Below, in pieces: positions 22,427-30,987 of a stretch of DNA of 39,341 bases. Under the pieces are notes generated by a model. The model did not search any database. It was not told where the DNA came from and worked only from the letters and a program-made list of their open reading frames with translations. The position numbers and the translations under genes were made by a program. Each line of letters starts with the position of its first letter. Position 1 is the first letter of the stretch. This DNA comes from a virus: positions 1 through 39,341 of IMG/VR virus record IMGVR_UViG_3300044994_000190; one strand, given 5' to 3'.

Positions 22427-22840
22427 TCACCTCCAGCGCCAAATGCCAGCGATGCGATCCAGCCACAGCGGCGACATCTGCACGATGCGCACGCCGTGCC
22501 CGTATGTCGCGTGGATCATCTGCGCGTCCTCGAGCGCGACGGCCAGATGTCGCGGCGCGTCGTAGATGCGCATCAGGCACACGTCGCCCGCTTGCAGCGG
22601 CGGCTGCGCGCGCTCCAGCAGCGGGCTCGCGTCCAGCTCGCGCGGCAGCACGTGCGCGCCGATGCGCAGCGAGTAGCCCACCATGTCCGTGTGCGGCTCG
22701 ATGCCGCACTCGCGCAGCGCGACGATCAGCAGCCCGACGCAGTCGACGCCAGCGCGCGAGCGCCCGCCCGTGTGCCACGGCACGCCCTGCATCGAGCGCA
22801 ACACAGACAGCAGCTGCGGCACGTCCACGCGCGTGCTCAT
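22427..22840 (-). CDS. NlpC/P60 tail-tip peptidase
   Basis: The 137-residue enzyme shows GVPWHTGGRSRAGVDCVGLL with the catalytic Cys34, then APRHLAVAL with His98. His110 (MIHATYGHGV) is a candidate third residue. This is the NlpC/P60 layout of tail-assembled cell-wall peptidases (gene-transfer-agent gp14, lambda gpK C-terminus), which cut peptidoglycan cross-links during DNA entry. Its ATG overlaps the end of the DUF2163 gene (ATGA). Length fits the family. Confidence 0.93.
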   Translation of the reverse strand: MSTRVDVPQLLSVLRSMQGVPWHTGGRSRAGVDCVGLLIVALRECGIEPHTDMVGYSLRIGAHVLPRELDASPLLERAQPPLQAGDVCLMRIYDAPRHLAVALEDAQMIHATYGHGVRIVQMSPLWLDRIAGIWRWR

Positions 22841-23682
22841 GACTGCTCCACGGCCGGCGCCGCCAGCAGGTCCATGCCCGGCACGTCCGGCTCGCCCTGG
22901 AAGTTGACGACGTTCGCGAACACGTCGCGGCACGTCGCGCGCGTCTTGTTGCAGCCGGCCGTCAGCCGCACGGAGTCCCCGACCGCCGGAAGCGTCAACG
23001 GCGCGACGTACAGCGTCAGCGTCAGCCCCGCCCACGCACGGATCTCCGTCTTGAGCCCGGCCGCTGCGCCCGTGAGCACTTCGAGCACGCCGTTCGCGTA
23101 GGTGGCGGTGCCCGGCAACTGCGACGGCCCCGTGACCGTGATCTGATCGTCGCCGGTGACGGCAGCGACCGTGTACGTGTGCCGCCAGCCGCTCATGCTC
23201 ACGCGGCACCGATCGTCGCCAAGCTGCGCGCGGCACGTCGGCGTCGTGACCTCGACCACCGTCGTTTGCAGCATTTGCGACAGCCCATTGCATTGCATCA
23301 CGTAGCGATCGTCGTCGATCACGATGTCGCCGACCGTGCCCAAGGCCAGCGGGATCGGCGCGATGTCCTGATCAGCGAAGCCCACCATCACCGCGACGCG
23401 CGCGCCGTCGTACTTGCCGTTGAGCACGTCGTCGCGCGTGACGACTTCGCCGAACAGCCCGACGCAATCTGCGTTCTCGACGGCGGTGCCCACGCGCAGC
23501 CGCAGCGCGGAACGCTCGATCGCCCCGGTGGGCGCATACGTGTGCCCGCCGGCGACCACGGCGCGGTCGCAGTCGGTCAAGCGCACGACCGTCGCATCGC
23601 GCCGCGTGATGCGCCACAGCGTCACCAGCGACGTCGCGCGATCGGCCAGCGCCTCGAGCTGTTGAGCGCTGAGCGCTTTCAC
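22837..23682 (-). CDS. DUF2163-type tail protein
   Basis: GTG at 23682 overlaps the stop of the large fusion gene (GTGA). The 281-residue product starts VKALSAQQLEALADRATSLV and TLWRITRRDATVVRLTDCDR. Next are YAPTGAIERSALRLRVGTAV, the DUF2163 N-terminal signature, and a C-terminal part with Cys-containing CRAQLGDDRC and CNKTRATCRDVF, as in BR0599-like tail proteins. In gene transfer agents the homologue (gp13) sits at the tip between the distal tail and hub. The conserved order around it supports the same role. Confidence 0.9.
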   Translation of the reverse strand: MKALSAQQLEALADRATSLVTLWRITRRDATVVRLTDCDRAVVAGGHTYAPTGAIERSALRLRVGTAVENADCVGLFGEVVTRDDVLNGKYDGARVAVMVGFADQDIAPIPLALGTVGDIVIDDDRYVMQCNGLSQMLQTTVVEVTTPTCRAQLGDDRCRVSMSGWRHTYTVAAVTGDDQITVTGPSQLPGTATYANGVLEVLTGAAAGLKTEIRAWAGLTLTLYVAPLTLPAVGDSVRLTAGCNKTRATCRDVFANVVNFQGEPDVPGMDLLAAPAVEQS

Positions 23683-26600
23683 GCGCGCACCTCCACCAGC
23701 GCGATCGTCCCCGCGTCGAACAGCAACTGGTCGCGCGTCGTGCGCGTGACGACCTCGGCGGGCAGGTAGTCGACGTCGAACCGCACCTGCACGTCGAACT
23801 CGAACGACGCGCGCACGACGACGCCGGCGCCCGGTGGCGTGACGAACGACACCAGCCCCGTGCTGCTGTTGAGCGTCCACCCAGACGCCTGCGGCACGCC
23901 GTTGAGGCTCACGCTGACCGTGCCCGGCACCGGCTTGGTGATCTTGCGCACGAACTCGTGCGCGCCGTACACGTAGCGCTTCACCAGCTGGAACGTCGTC
24001 GTCGTGCCGTTGCCGATGCCCAGTTGCTGATCGCTCGCGCGGTAGTCCGACCAGTCCTTGTAGCGGAACGAGCGCCAGCGACCACGCGCAGCCATGAACA
24101 GCGCGCGCACCGCGTCGAACTGCTGCTGCGTGCGCACCGCGAGCGACGCGTCGTAGCGATGCAGCGGCATCGTCCACCGGGCGTTGCGCATCGAATCGCC
24201 GCTTTGCGTCTCCACGATCGACGTCGAGAACTGCGGCCCGCCCGTGCTGCCGCGCGAAACGTCCACCGGGAATCGCTCGTCCATGAAGTCCATGTCCTCG
24301 TCCCTTCCGATCTGCCTCGTGGCTGGCAGAAATTCCTCGATGTCGCCGTCGTCCAGCTTCCACACGCCCACGCCGCCGAACCAAAGTTCGGCCGTGCGCT
24401 GCGCGCGGTCGAACGTCAGCGGCGTGCCGAACCACGCGCTGCGTCTGCCGTCGGTCCAGTGCGCTTCGGTGTCATCGACGTCGATGCGCCGCCCGTAGGC
24501 GAGCGCCTCGGCGATGCCGCGGTGGTAGTCGATGTACTGCGCATCGCCAGGCTCCTGCGCGTCCCACAGGTGCCCGAACGCGCGCGCGCCGCACAGCACG
24601 CGCGGCCAGAACGGCTCGGGCACCACCGCGCGCACGTACTCGTACACCGCGTCCCAAAACCACTGCGGCGCGGCGGGCGCCGGATCGCCCCAGGGGCCTG
24701 ACTCGGTGTACGACATGATCTTGACCGCGTCGCACACCTTGCACAGCGCGCCCAGATCGCACCAGCCCGTCCAGGCCGGGTCGTCGTATGCGGTGCCCGT
24801 GATCGCCGGCGCCGTCGCGTGCAGCAGCTTGCCCGCAGCGTGCATCGCAGCCGCGAGCTGCGCGTAGAACGCCGTGGCTGCCGCGCGCGAGCTTGCCGGC
24901 AGCCCCTCCAGGTTGCAGGTGATGCCGTCCCAGCCGCCCGAGACCGCCAGCGCGACGATCTGCGGCACGTACACGGCCGGGTTGTTGACCACGTGCGCGC
25001 CGATCGTCGCGTCCGGCTCGCCCGTGCCCAGGTTGTTGTTGATGATGAGCAGACAGCGCACGCCGCGCGCCTGCAGCCACGACTTGTCGTCGGCGTAGGT
25101 CGTGCCGCTATACGTGCCGCCGTCGTTGATCGGGAACGGCACGATGCCGCCCGCGCCGTCGAACCCGTAGGCGTCGAACGCCACGTAGTCGAGCGTCTGT
25201 GGCCGCGCGCGCACGCTGGCGTTGCCGGCCGGGTCGGCCTCGATCGACCCCTGCCAGCGCACGCCGCGATGCCGCACGTCGGCGAACAGCAAGCCGCTGT
25301 ACGCCAGCAGGTTGTTGCGGCTGTCCGCCGGCGGCTGCGTGCCGTAGACGAGCCAGCGGCCCAACGCCCAGCGCGTGCGCCGCAGCGCGGGCTCGCGCAG
25401 CTCGCCGTCGCGCACGTTGCGGTACGCGGCGATGGTGTAGCCGTCGGTCAGCCCGCGCGACGCGAACAGCGCCGCCAATTGCGCGTCGATGTCCAGCCAC
25501 GCAGGTCGATCCTCGACGACGCCGGTGCCCGCCGCGTAGTACGACCCGAACGGGTAGATGACCTGGGTGGGCGCGGGCAGCGCAGGCAGCATCGACGACA
25601 CGTAACCCACGACGACCCTGCGCACGCCCCAGCGCGTGCGCTGCTCGGTGCCCACCGTCGGCCCGCCGTTGACCGTCTCGATGACCAGCACGTCGCCGGC
25701 CTGCACGGTGTACGGCTGCACGTCGAGCGCCTGCCCTTTGGTGATGCGCCAGATCGGCGCCAAACCGACGGGCGACGCCGTCGCGCTTTGCATCACCGCG
25801 ACCGTCACCGTCACGCTGGCGCCCACCGCATCGGGGCTCATCAGGATGCCGTCCGGCGTCGTGCCGTAGGTGCCCGGCAGCACGTAGTACGTGCGCGGCG
25901 ACAGCGGCAGGTACTCGCCGGTGCCCGGGTCCATCTCCGCGTCATAGTGCCGTGCATACTCGCCCTGCGCGTCCGTCACCGACACCACGTCCACGTAAGC
26001 CTCGCCCGGCTGCATGTCCACGCTGACGATGCCCTCTGCCGGCACCACTTGCGGTGAGCGCACTACGTTTTGCATCTGCCCGACGAGCAGCCGGAACGTC
26101 GCCGGATAGCTGCGGTCGAGCGGCTCTTGCGGCAGCGGCGCGCCGCGCGGCTGTCGATACGGGTCGGCGTCGCCGCCCTTGATCATCTCGGGCGGCCCGA
26201 CCGCGATGCGCACGTAGCGCATCGTGCGCCCGATCGCGCCGTCGAGCGGCACGACGGCCGTATACCGCCCCGGGTTGGCCCACCCGATGGGCTTCCAGCG
26301 GCTGTAGCCGGCGCGCTCCCACGCGACGACCTCGCCCCATTGCACGCGCGGCAACTCGCCCACCGCCGCCAGGAACGCATCGATGTCCGCGCCGATGTAG
26401 TCCAGATACTCGGCCGTGGTCGCCTGACGGCCCGTGCCCGTGGCCAGAATGATCGCCGGCACGACGGGCCAGCGGCTGTTGGCCGGATAGTCGATGTACT
26501 GCCAATAACGATCCGGCGCGCCCTGCGAGCCCTGCGGGTACAGCCCGCGGCACGTCGTCGTCGCGCGAAACGCCGTGTCGTTGGCCGTCGGCACCGCGAA

Positions 26601-27524
26601 CAGCAGCGCCACGCCGTCGCCCGCGTTGAGCGTCTGCCACGTCATTTCGAACGGCACGTTGGCCGTCACCGCGAACGGCGTGCTGAGCGCCAGCGTGAAG
26701 AATTCCCGCTCCACCCACTGCGCGCGCGTTTCGTACTGCTTCGGCGCGATCACGTCGTCGAACACGACGGTGGAGCCCACCGTCACGCGCACCTGCGCGT
26801 CGTAGCCCGCGCCGCTGGGCTTGCTCAGCGCCATGAACAGCCGCAGCGTCGTGATCGTGCCGCTGATGCGCGGCGTGATGCGCAGCGTCGTCGTGATCGG
26901 CGTCGCGCCGTCGTAGGGGTCGGTGCCGAACAGCGGCACGCCCAGCGTCGTTTGATCGACGAACGAGTAGTCCCAGTACCAGCGCGTGTCGCCCGTGGGC
27001 CGATACACGACGTCGCCGTCGTCGATCCAGCACGGGCGCTCGAGCACGGGCCCCACGTCCACGCCGCCGCTGCCGTCGGGCAGCAGCGTGAGATGGTGGA
27101 TGTTGTGCGTGTGGCACATGAGTTCGACGAGCCCGCTGGCCGCGTACTCGTAGATTTGCGCCCACGTCAGAAACCCGTCGTCCGGGTCGCGCACGCCCAG
27201 GCGCCGCGTGATGAGCGCCAACCCGCACGGCACGCCGCGCTCGATGAGCCACGGCACGACGAGCCGCACCGTGTCGAGCCCGTCGTCGAAGTGCAGGCAC
27301 GTCACCGGCTCGTCGAACGACAGCGCACCGGCGCGCCACGCGGCGTACTCGCTAGGCTTCACGAAGCGATACCCGGCATCGAGCATCGTCTGCACGTGCG
27401 CCTTGATGTCGGCGACAGCCTCGCGGAACACCAGCGCATCGGCGCGGCGCGACACGCACCCGTGCAGGCACAGCACCGTCGGGTACACGCGGCGCTTGAG
27501 CGCTGCGCCCAGGTACGCGCTCAT
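23679..27524 (-). CDS. Three-part tail enzyme: PgaB-like deacetylase, GH18-like barrel, DUF2460
   Basis: 1281 residues. The N-terminus (about 12-150) is a polysaccharide deacetylase. HFDDG (78-82) supplies Asp80/Asp81, GFLTWAQIYEYAASGLVELM precedes HTHNIHH, and His138 and His143 keep the five-residue spacing of PgaB's zinc ligands. A beta-rich segment (about 205-320) follows, then DIDAFLAAVG...WGEVV, resembling the distal part of the same deacetylase fold. Residues about 630-1065 form a GH18-like barrel with WDGITCNLEGLP (Glu873), KIMSYTESGPWGDP and GVGVWKLDDGD. Residues about 1085-1281 are DUF2460, the distal-tail domain (FPVDVSRGSTGGPQFSTSI). It probably sits at the tail tip and strips or cuts a surface polysaccharide. 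Substrate unknown. Confidence 0.86.
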   Translation of the reverse strand: MSAYLGAALKRRVYPTVLCLHGCVSRRADALVFREAVADIKAHVQTMLDAGYRFVKPSEYAAWRAGALSFDEPVTCLHFDDGLDTVRLVVPWLIERGVPCGLALITRRLGVRDPDDGFLTWAQIYEYAASGLVELMCHTHNIHHLTLLPDGSGGVDVGPVLERPCWIDDGDVVYRPTGDTRWYWDYSFVDQTTLGVPLFGTDPYDGATPITTTLRITPRISGTITTLRLFMALSKPSGAGYDAQVRVTVGSTVVFDDVIAPKQYETRAQWVEREFFTLALSTPFAVTANVPFEMTWQTLNAGDGVALLFAVPTANDTAFRATTTCRGLYPQGSQGAPDRYWQYIDYPANSRWPVVPAIILATGTGRQATTAEYLDYIGADIDAFLAAVGELPRVQWGEVVAWERAGYSRWKPIGWANPGRYTAVVPLDGAIGRTMRYVRIAVGPPEMIKGGDADPYRQPRGAPLPQEPLDRSYPATFRLLVGQMQNVVRSPQVVPAEGIVSVDMQPGEAYVDVVSVTDAQGEYARHYDAEMDPGTGEYLPLSPRTYYVLPGTYGTTPDGILMSPDAVGASVTVTVAVMQSATASPVGLAPIWRITKGQALDVQPYTVQAGDVLVIETVNGGPTVGTEQRTRWGVRRVVVGYVSSMLPALPAPTQVIYPFGSYYAAGTGVVEDRPAWLDIDAQLAALFASRGLTDGYTIAAYRNVRDGELREPALRRTRWALGRWLVYGTQPPADSRNNLLAYSGLLFADVRHRGVRWQGSIEADPAGNASVRARPQTLDYVAFDAYGFDGAGGIVPFPINDGGTYSGTTYADDKSWLQARGVRCLLIINNNLGTGEPDATIGAHVVNNPAVYVPQIVALAVSGGWDGITCNLEGLPASSRAAATAFYAQLAAAMHAAGKLLHATAPAITGTAYDDPAWTGWCDLGALCKVCDAVKIMSYTESGPWGDPAPAAPQWFWDAVYEYVRAVVPEPFWPRVLCGARAFGHLWDAQEPGDAQYIDYHRGIAEALAYGRRIDVDDTEAHWTDGRRSAWFGTPLTFDRAQRTAELWFGGVGVWKLDDGDIEEFLPATRQIGRDEDMDFMDERFPVDVSRGSTGGPQFSTSIVETQSGDSMRNARWTMPLHRYDASLAVRTQQQFDAVRALFMAARGRWRSFRYKDWSDYRASDQQLGIGNGTTTTFQLVKRYVYGAHEFVRKITKPVPGTVSVSLNGVPQASGWTLNSSTGLVSFVTPPGAGVVVRASFEFDVQVRFDVDYLPAEVVTRTTRDQLLFDAGTIALVEVRA

Positions 27525-27790
27525 TCACCGGCCACCCACACCGCCGCGCGCTTGCCCACCAGCGCGGCGGGAAACGTCAGCGTGACCTGCGTGTACACCT
27601 CGCCGAGCCCGGCCACCGTCTGCGGCGCGGCGCTGACGCCGACCTCGGTCGGCGCGCCGTAGACGGTGCACAGCACCACCGGCTCGTTGACCAGATACCG
27701 CCCCGGCGGGAACGACAGATCGATCGACGTCGAGGTAATCGAGATGACGACGGCCAACGGCCGACGAAACGGCTGCCAATCGGCGCTCAT
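27521..27790 (-). CDS. Small tail-block hypothetical protein, 89 aa
   Basis: The product is beta-rich (AVVISITSTSIDLSFPPGRY, TVYGAPTEVGVSAAPQ). Both its start and stop overlap neighbours by four bases, between tape measure and the large fusion enzyme. In related phages the gene after the tape measure encodes a distal-tail or adaptor protein; here it is very short. It could be an adaptor that docks the fusion enzyme. Family unknown. Confidence 0.6.
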   Translation of the reverse strand: MSADWQPFRRPLAVVISITSTSIDLSFPPGRYLVNEPVVLCTVYGAPTEVGVSAAPQTVAGLGEVYTQVTLTFPAALVGKRAAVWVAGE

Positions 27791-29736
27791 GCGACCGCCC
27801 GCACGCGCGCCAAGCGGCGCGAGATGTCCACCGCCATCTGCCGCGCCGATGAGCGGAAACCGTCCGCGTTGCCGCCGGTCGCGTTGACGTTGATGGTGAT
27901 CGCGACGCCGTCGCCACTGCGCCGCAGCTTGTGGTTGGGCTCGATCGTGCCGCTGCTGCGCGGCACGAACAGCTCGGGCCCGCGCTCACCGACGATGTAC
28001 GCGCGCCCGGCCGACACCGGGCCGCCCTCGGCGCGGAATCCGCCGAAGATGGCCGTTGCCAATGCGGCCAGGTTACCGCCTTGGCCTTTGCCGAACAGCG
28101 CATTCATCAAGTCCGCCGCCGCTGCCCGGGCGACCATCTGCGTGAGCATGTCGGCAAACGACTGCAGGATGTTGTCGAAACGACCGCGCAGGATGTCGGC
28201 GAGCCCTGACCCGAGCACATCCTCGATGCGCTCGGCCGCCTGCTCGGCGAGCTTCTGCATCTTGTGCGCCGCGTCCTCGGCCGCCTGCGGCAGCGCGCCC
28301 AGCGCCTCGTAGGTCTGCCACAGCGCCTCGTTGAGCATGCGGATTTGCACCGGGTCGCTCGCGCGCTCGAGCGCGCCGCGCAGCAGCTCGACGTCTTGCT
28401 GCGCGCGCTGCAGCTTGGCGGTGTCGGTCGCGGCGAGCAGCGATTCGATGCGCTTGTTGGCTTCGGCCGCCTGCTGCGCGGCGGGGTCGAGCGCCTCGAG
28501 CGCCTGACGCGTGCGCTCGATGGCCTCGACCACCGCCGGCGCGCCGCCCGATTCGGCGCGCAGACGGTACAGCTCCTGCAGCTGCGCCGTCAGCGCGGCG
28601 ATGCGCGCGGCGTCGGTCTGCTCCAGCGCGCGGATCGCATCGACGGTGGCCGGGTCGATGGCGGGCGCAACCAGCTTGGGCGCGCGCTCGGTCGCGGCGC
28701 GCGGCGCGCGGCGTGCCGGCTCGGGCACCGTCAGCGATGGACGCTCGTCGGGCGTGGCGGGCGTGGCCGGCGCGTACAGCTGTTTGAGCCGCTCGCTGGC
28801 CTGCGCCGACTTGCGCATCATGTCCTCGAGCTGACCCCGGATCTCGCGCACGCGCTGCGCCGCGCCGTCGATGCCGGCCTTCTCGCGTGCCGACCAGATC
28901 TCGAGCTGTCGGCCCAGGAGCTCGACCGCGTTGGCGTAGGCGCGCACCTCGCGCTCGGCCGCGCCGCGCTCGCCGCCGCTGAACAGCGCCGCCAGGCCGC
29001 CTTCGCGCAACAGCTCGAAGGCGCGGTTGAGCGCCGGCACCAGCTGGCCCGCGAACACGCGCGACAGGTCTTCGACGTTGCGGCGCAGCTGCGCGAACTC
29101 CTTGTTCAGGCGGTCGGCCTGCGCCACCTGCTCGGCGGTGACGGTGCCAGCGAACTGCGTCTGCTCGGCCAGCTCGCGCAGCAGCGGCCCGGCCTCGCGC
29201 ACGCTGCGGCCGAACAGCTCCTGGACCGCCCGCGCCTTGTTGCCGTCGTCGGCAAAGCGCGCCAGCGCAACGGCCGTTTCGCGCAGCGCCAGCGCCGGGT
29301 CTTGACGCCGCAGCTCGGCGGCGTCGAGCCCGAGCTGCTCGAACAGCGCCGCGATGTCGCGGTTGCTGCCGGCCTCTTTCAGCGCGTTGTTGAACTTGAC
29401 GAGCACGCCCGCCACGTCGTCGAGCGATCCGCCCGCGTTGCGCGCGACGTTCTCCAGCGCCGAGACGTTTTCGATGCTCGCGCCCGTCGCCTCGCTCAGG
29501 TCTTTGATCGCCAGCAGGCCGCGGTTGACCTGGCCGACGAACGCGGCGATGGCGCCGACCGCGGCGAAGGCCGCCGTCACGCCGGCGCCGATGCCGCGCA
29601 GCGTGGCGGCGACGGCGCCAAAGCGCCCCTGCATGTCGCGCGCGGTGCGCTCGACCACCTCGCCGGCGCGGCGCATGTCGGCCTGGAACTGGGCGATGTC
29701 GCCCACCAGCTTGACGCTGAGCGTGCTCAGGCTCAC
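27787..29736 (-). CDS. Tape measure protein
   Basis: GTG at 29736 overlaps the preceding stop (GTGA). The 649-residue product starts VSLSTLSVKLVGDIAQFQAD and is helical throughout, with coiled-coil regions. A hydrophobic stretch (VTAAFAAVGAIAAFVG, about 50-70) follows the first coil. The C-terminal RAEGGPVSAGRAYIVGERGP and ELFVPRSSGTI block is a hallmark of tape measure proteins. It sets tail length, roughly 100 nm if the usual 1.5 Å per residue holds, and is ejected at infection. It follows the chaperone pair, as expected. Confidence 0.94.
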   Translation of the reverse strand: MSLSTLSVKLVGDIAQFQADMRRAGEVVERTARDMQGRFGAVAATLRGIGAGVTAAFAAVGAIAAFVGQVNRGLLAIKDLSEATGASIENVSALENVARNAGGSLDDVAGVLVKFNNALKEAGSNRDIAALFEQLGLDAAELRRQDPALALRETAVALARFADDGNKARAVQELFGRSVREAGPLLRELAEQTQFAGTVTAEQVAQADRLNKEFAQLRRNVEDLSRVFAGQLVPALNRAFELLREGGLAALFSGGERGAAEREVRAYANAVELLGRQLEIWSAREKAGIDGAAQRVREIRGQLEDMMRKSAQASERLKQLYAPATPATPDERPSLTVPEPARRAPRAATERAPKLVAPAIDPATVDAIRALEQTDAARIAALTAQLQELYRLRAESGGAPAVVEAIERTRQALEALDPAAQQAAEANKRIESLLAATDTAKLQRAQQDVELLRGALERASDPVQIRMLNEALWQTYEALGALPQAAEDAAHKMQKLAEQAAERIEDVLGSGLADILRGRFDNILQSFADMLTQMVARAAAADLMNALFGKGQGGNLAALATAIFGGFRAEGGPVSAGRAYIVGERGPELFVPRSSGTIEPNHKLRRSGDGVAITINVNATGGNADGFRSSARQMAVDISRRLARVRAVA

Positions 29737-29969
29737 CGCTCGGCCTCCTGCGGCGCGCGGTAGTGCTGGATGGCCTCGAGCCGCCACAGCAGGCCCTCGA
29801 GGTCACGCACGCCCAGGTACTCGCACACCAGCGGCAGCCCCGCCCAGTCGATGCCGCCCATGCCGGTGCGCAGCAGGTTGTAGGCGGTGATGGCCAGCGT
29901 GTCCATCGCGTCGGGCTCGGGTGCGTCGTCGTGCTGGATGCCGTGCTGGCGGTCCAGCACGGCGGTCAT
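29733..29969 (-). CDS. Tail assembly chaperone, second part (T-like), reached by -1 frameshift
   Basis: The frame MTAVLDRQHGIQHDDAPEPD continues ITAYNLLRTGMGGIDWAGLP and ends PQEAER. It could start alone at ATG 29969 (ATGA overlap). It also lies exactly in the -1 frame relative to the upstream chaperone after the GGGAAAC signal, so it is likely made mainly as a G-T fusion of about 193 residues, as in lambda. The part binds tail tube protein during assembly on the tape measure. Confidence 0.82.
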   Translation of the reverse strand: MTAVLDRQHGIQHDDAPEPDAMDTLAITAYNLLRTGMGGIDWAGLPLVCEYLGVRDLEGLLWRLEAIQHYRAPQEAER

Positions 29970-30316
29970 GCGTTTCCCGCGTCGGCCCGCGCCTTGCCCG
30001 CGCGCTCGACCTGCGCGACGAAAGCCTCGAGCAGCTTGCGCAGCAGCTCGGGCTCGTCGCGCAGCCAGGCCTGCGCCAGCTCCGCGTCGAACTCGAGCGC
30101 GTCGTCGTCGCCCGCGGCGCCCACGATGTGGCGCGCCGTCACACCGCGCCAGCCCACCACGTGCGACAGCACGATGTCCACGTCGCCGCGGCCCGACATG
30201 GCCGCCAGCTCGGCGTACAGCGCGCGGCGCATCTGGATGGCCACGCCGTCGTCGCCGCATTCGACCCAGAAGCGCCGCTGCTCCTGCAGCGTGCGCAGCA
30301 CGTCGGAGGGTTTCAT
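29966..30316 (-). CDS. Tail assembly chaperone, first part (G-like)
   Basis: The 116-residue product begins MKPSDVLRTLQEQRRFWVEC and has the helical core typical of G-like chaperones (LAQAWLRDEPELLRKLLEAF). It ends ARADAGNA just after the slippery heptamer. It follows the tail tube gene and precedes tape measure. It coats the tape measure during tail building and is absent from the virion in known systems. Confidence 0.87.
   Translation of the reverse strand: MKPSDVLRTLQEQRRFWVECGDDGVAIQMRRALYAELAAMSGRGDVDIVLSHVVGWRGVTARHIVGAAGDDDALEFDAELAQAWLRDEPELLRKLLEAFVAQVERAGKARADAGNA
29972..29978 (-). promoter_or_regulatory. -1 ribosomal frameshift signal GGGAAAC
   Basis: Read on the minus strand in the chaperone frame: GCG GGA AAC GCA TGA. 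The heptamer G GGA AAC fits the X XXY YYZ rule and is one base away from lambda's G GGA AAG. A -1 slip leads into CGC ATG ACC GCC, the frame of the T-like part. The signal lies two codons before the zero-frame stop. Confidence 0.88.
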
Positions 30317-30320
30317 GCGA

Positions 30321-30959
30321 TCACGACAGCAGCACGAAGCCGCTGACCGTCACCGAGATGCTGCCCGTGCCCACCGCGCCGCGGTCCACGCTTTCGCCGG
30401 GGATCGACGGCTCGCCGTACCACACGCGCGTCGCGCCGCCCGGCAGCAGGATGCGAAACACGTGCTTCGCGCCGGCCTGCGCGGCCGCGATGACGGCCGC
30501 CATCGCGGTGGTGGGCACGTCCACCGCCAGCAGATTGATCGACACCGATTGCGGCGCGAGCAGGCCCGATTCTTCCTTCTTCACGATGTCGAGCAGCGTC
30601 GTCACGTCGAGCTTCTCGCTCTCGCCGCCGCCGATCTCGTAGGACGTCGCTTCGGCCAGCGTGTGCCAGGTCGCCACCGGCGTGAACGAGCACGAGCCGG
30701 TGAAGTCCGCGTAGCCGGTGGTGTTCAGCCCCGCGAGCTCGAACGTGTTGGTGGCCACGTTGGCGATCTTGACGGCCTGCCCCTCCAGTTGGGCCATGCC
30801 GCTCACGCCGCTGAAGTAGCCCACGGTGCCGTTGGTCATGCCGTGCGACGTGGACGTGGCCACGCCTGGGTTGGCTTTGGTCACCGCGGTGACGCTTTTG
30901 GCGCTGCCGTAAGTGGCCGCCATTTGCACGGTCACGCCGCGTCCTTTCACGTAGGGCAT
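30321..30959 (-). CDS. Tail tube protein
   Basis: The 212-residue product starts MPYVKGRGVTVQMAATYGSA behind a GGAGGTGTGAG ribosome site. It contains LNTTGYADFTGSCSFTPVAT, EKLDVTTLLDIVKKEESGLL and TGSISVTVSGFVLL at the end, the overall pattern of siphophage tail tube proteins. Many copies form the tail tube. Position directly before the chaperones supports it. Confidence 0.9.
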   Translation of the reverse strand: MPYVKGRGVTVQMAATYGSAKSVTAVTKANPGVATSTSHGMTNGTVGYFSGVSGMAQLEGQAVKIANVATNTFELAGLNTTGYADFTGSCSFTPVATWHTLAEATSYEIGGGESEKLDVTTLLDIVKKEESGLLAPQSVSINLLAVDVPTTAMAAVIAAAQAGAKHVFRILLPGGATRVWYGEPSIPGESVDRGAVGTGSISVTVSGFVLLS

Positions 30960-30987
30960 CTCACACCTCCATTTGCGCTATGTGCCC

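Noticed and set aside
20372-23101. Rightward 909-codon frame opposite the tail hub
   Set aside because: Composition is an antisense shadow; the leftward frame has clear tail motifs.
22837-24435. 532-residue leftward protein
   Set aside because: The upstream half is a shadow of the fusion enzyme's frame; DUF2163 similarity begins only at GTG 23682.
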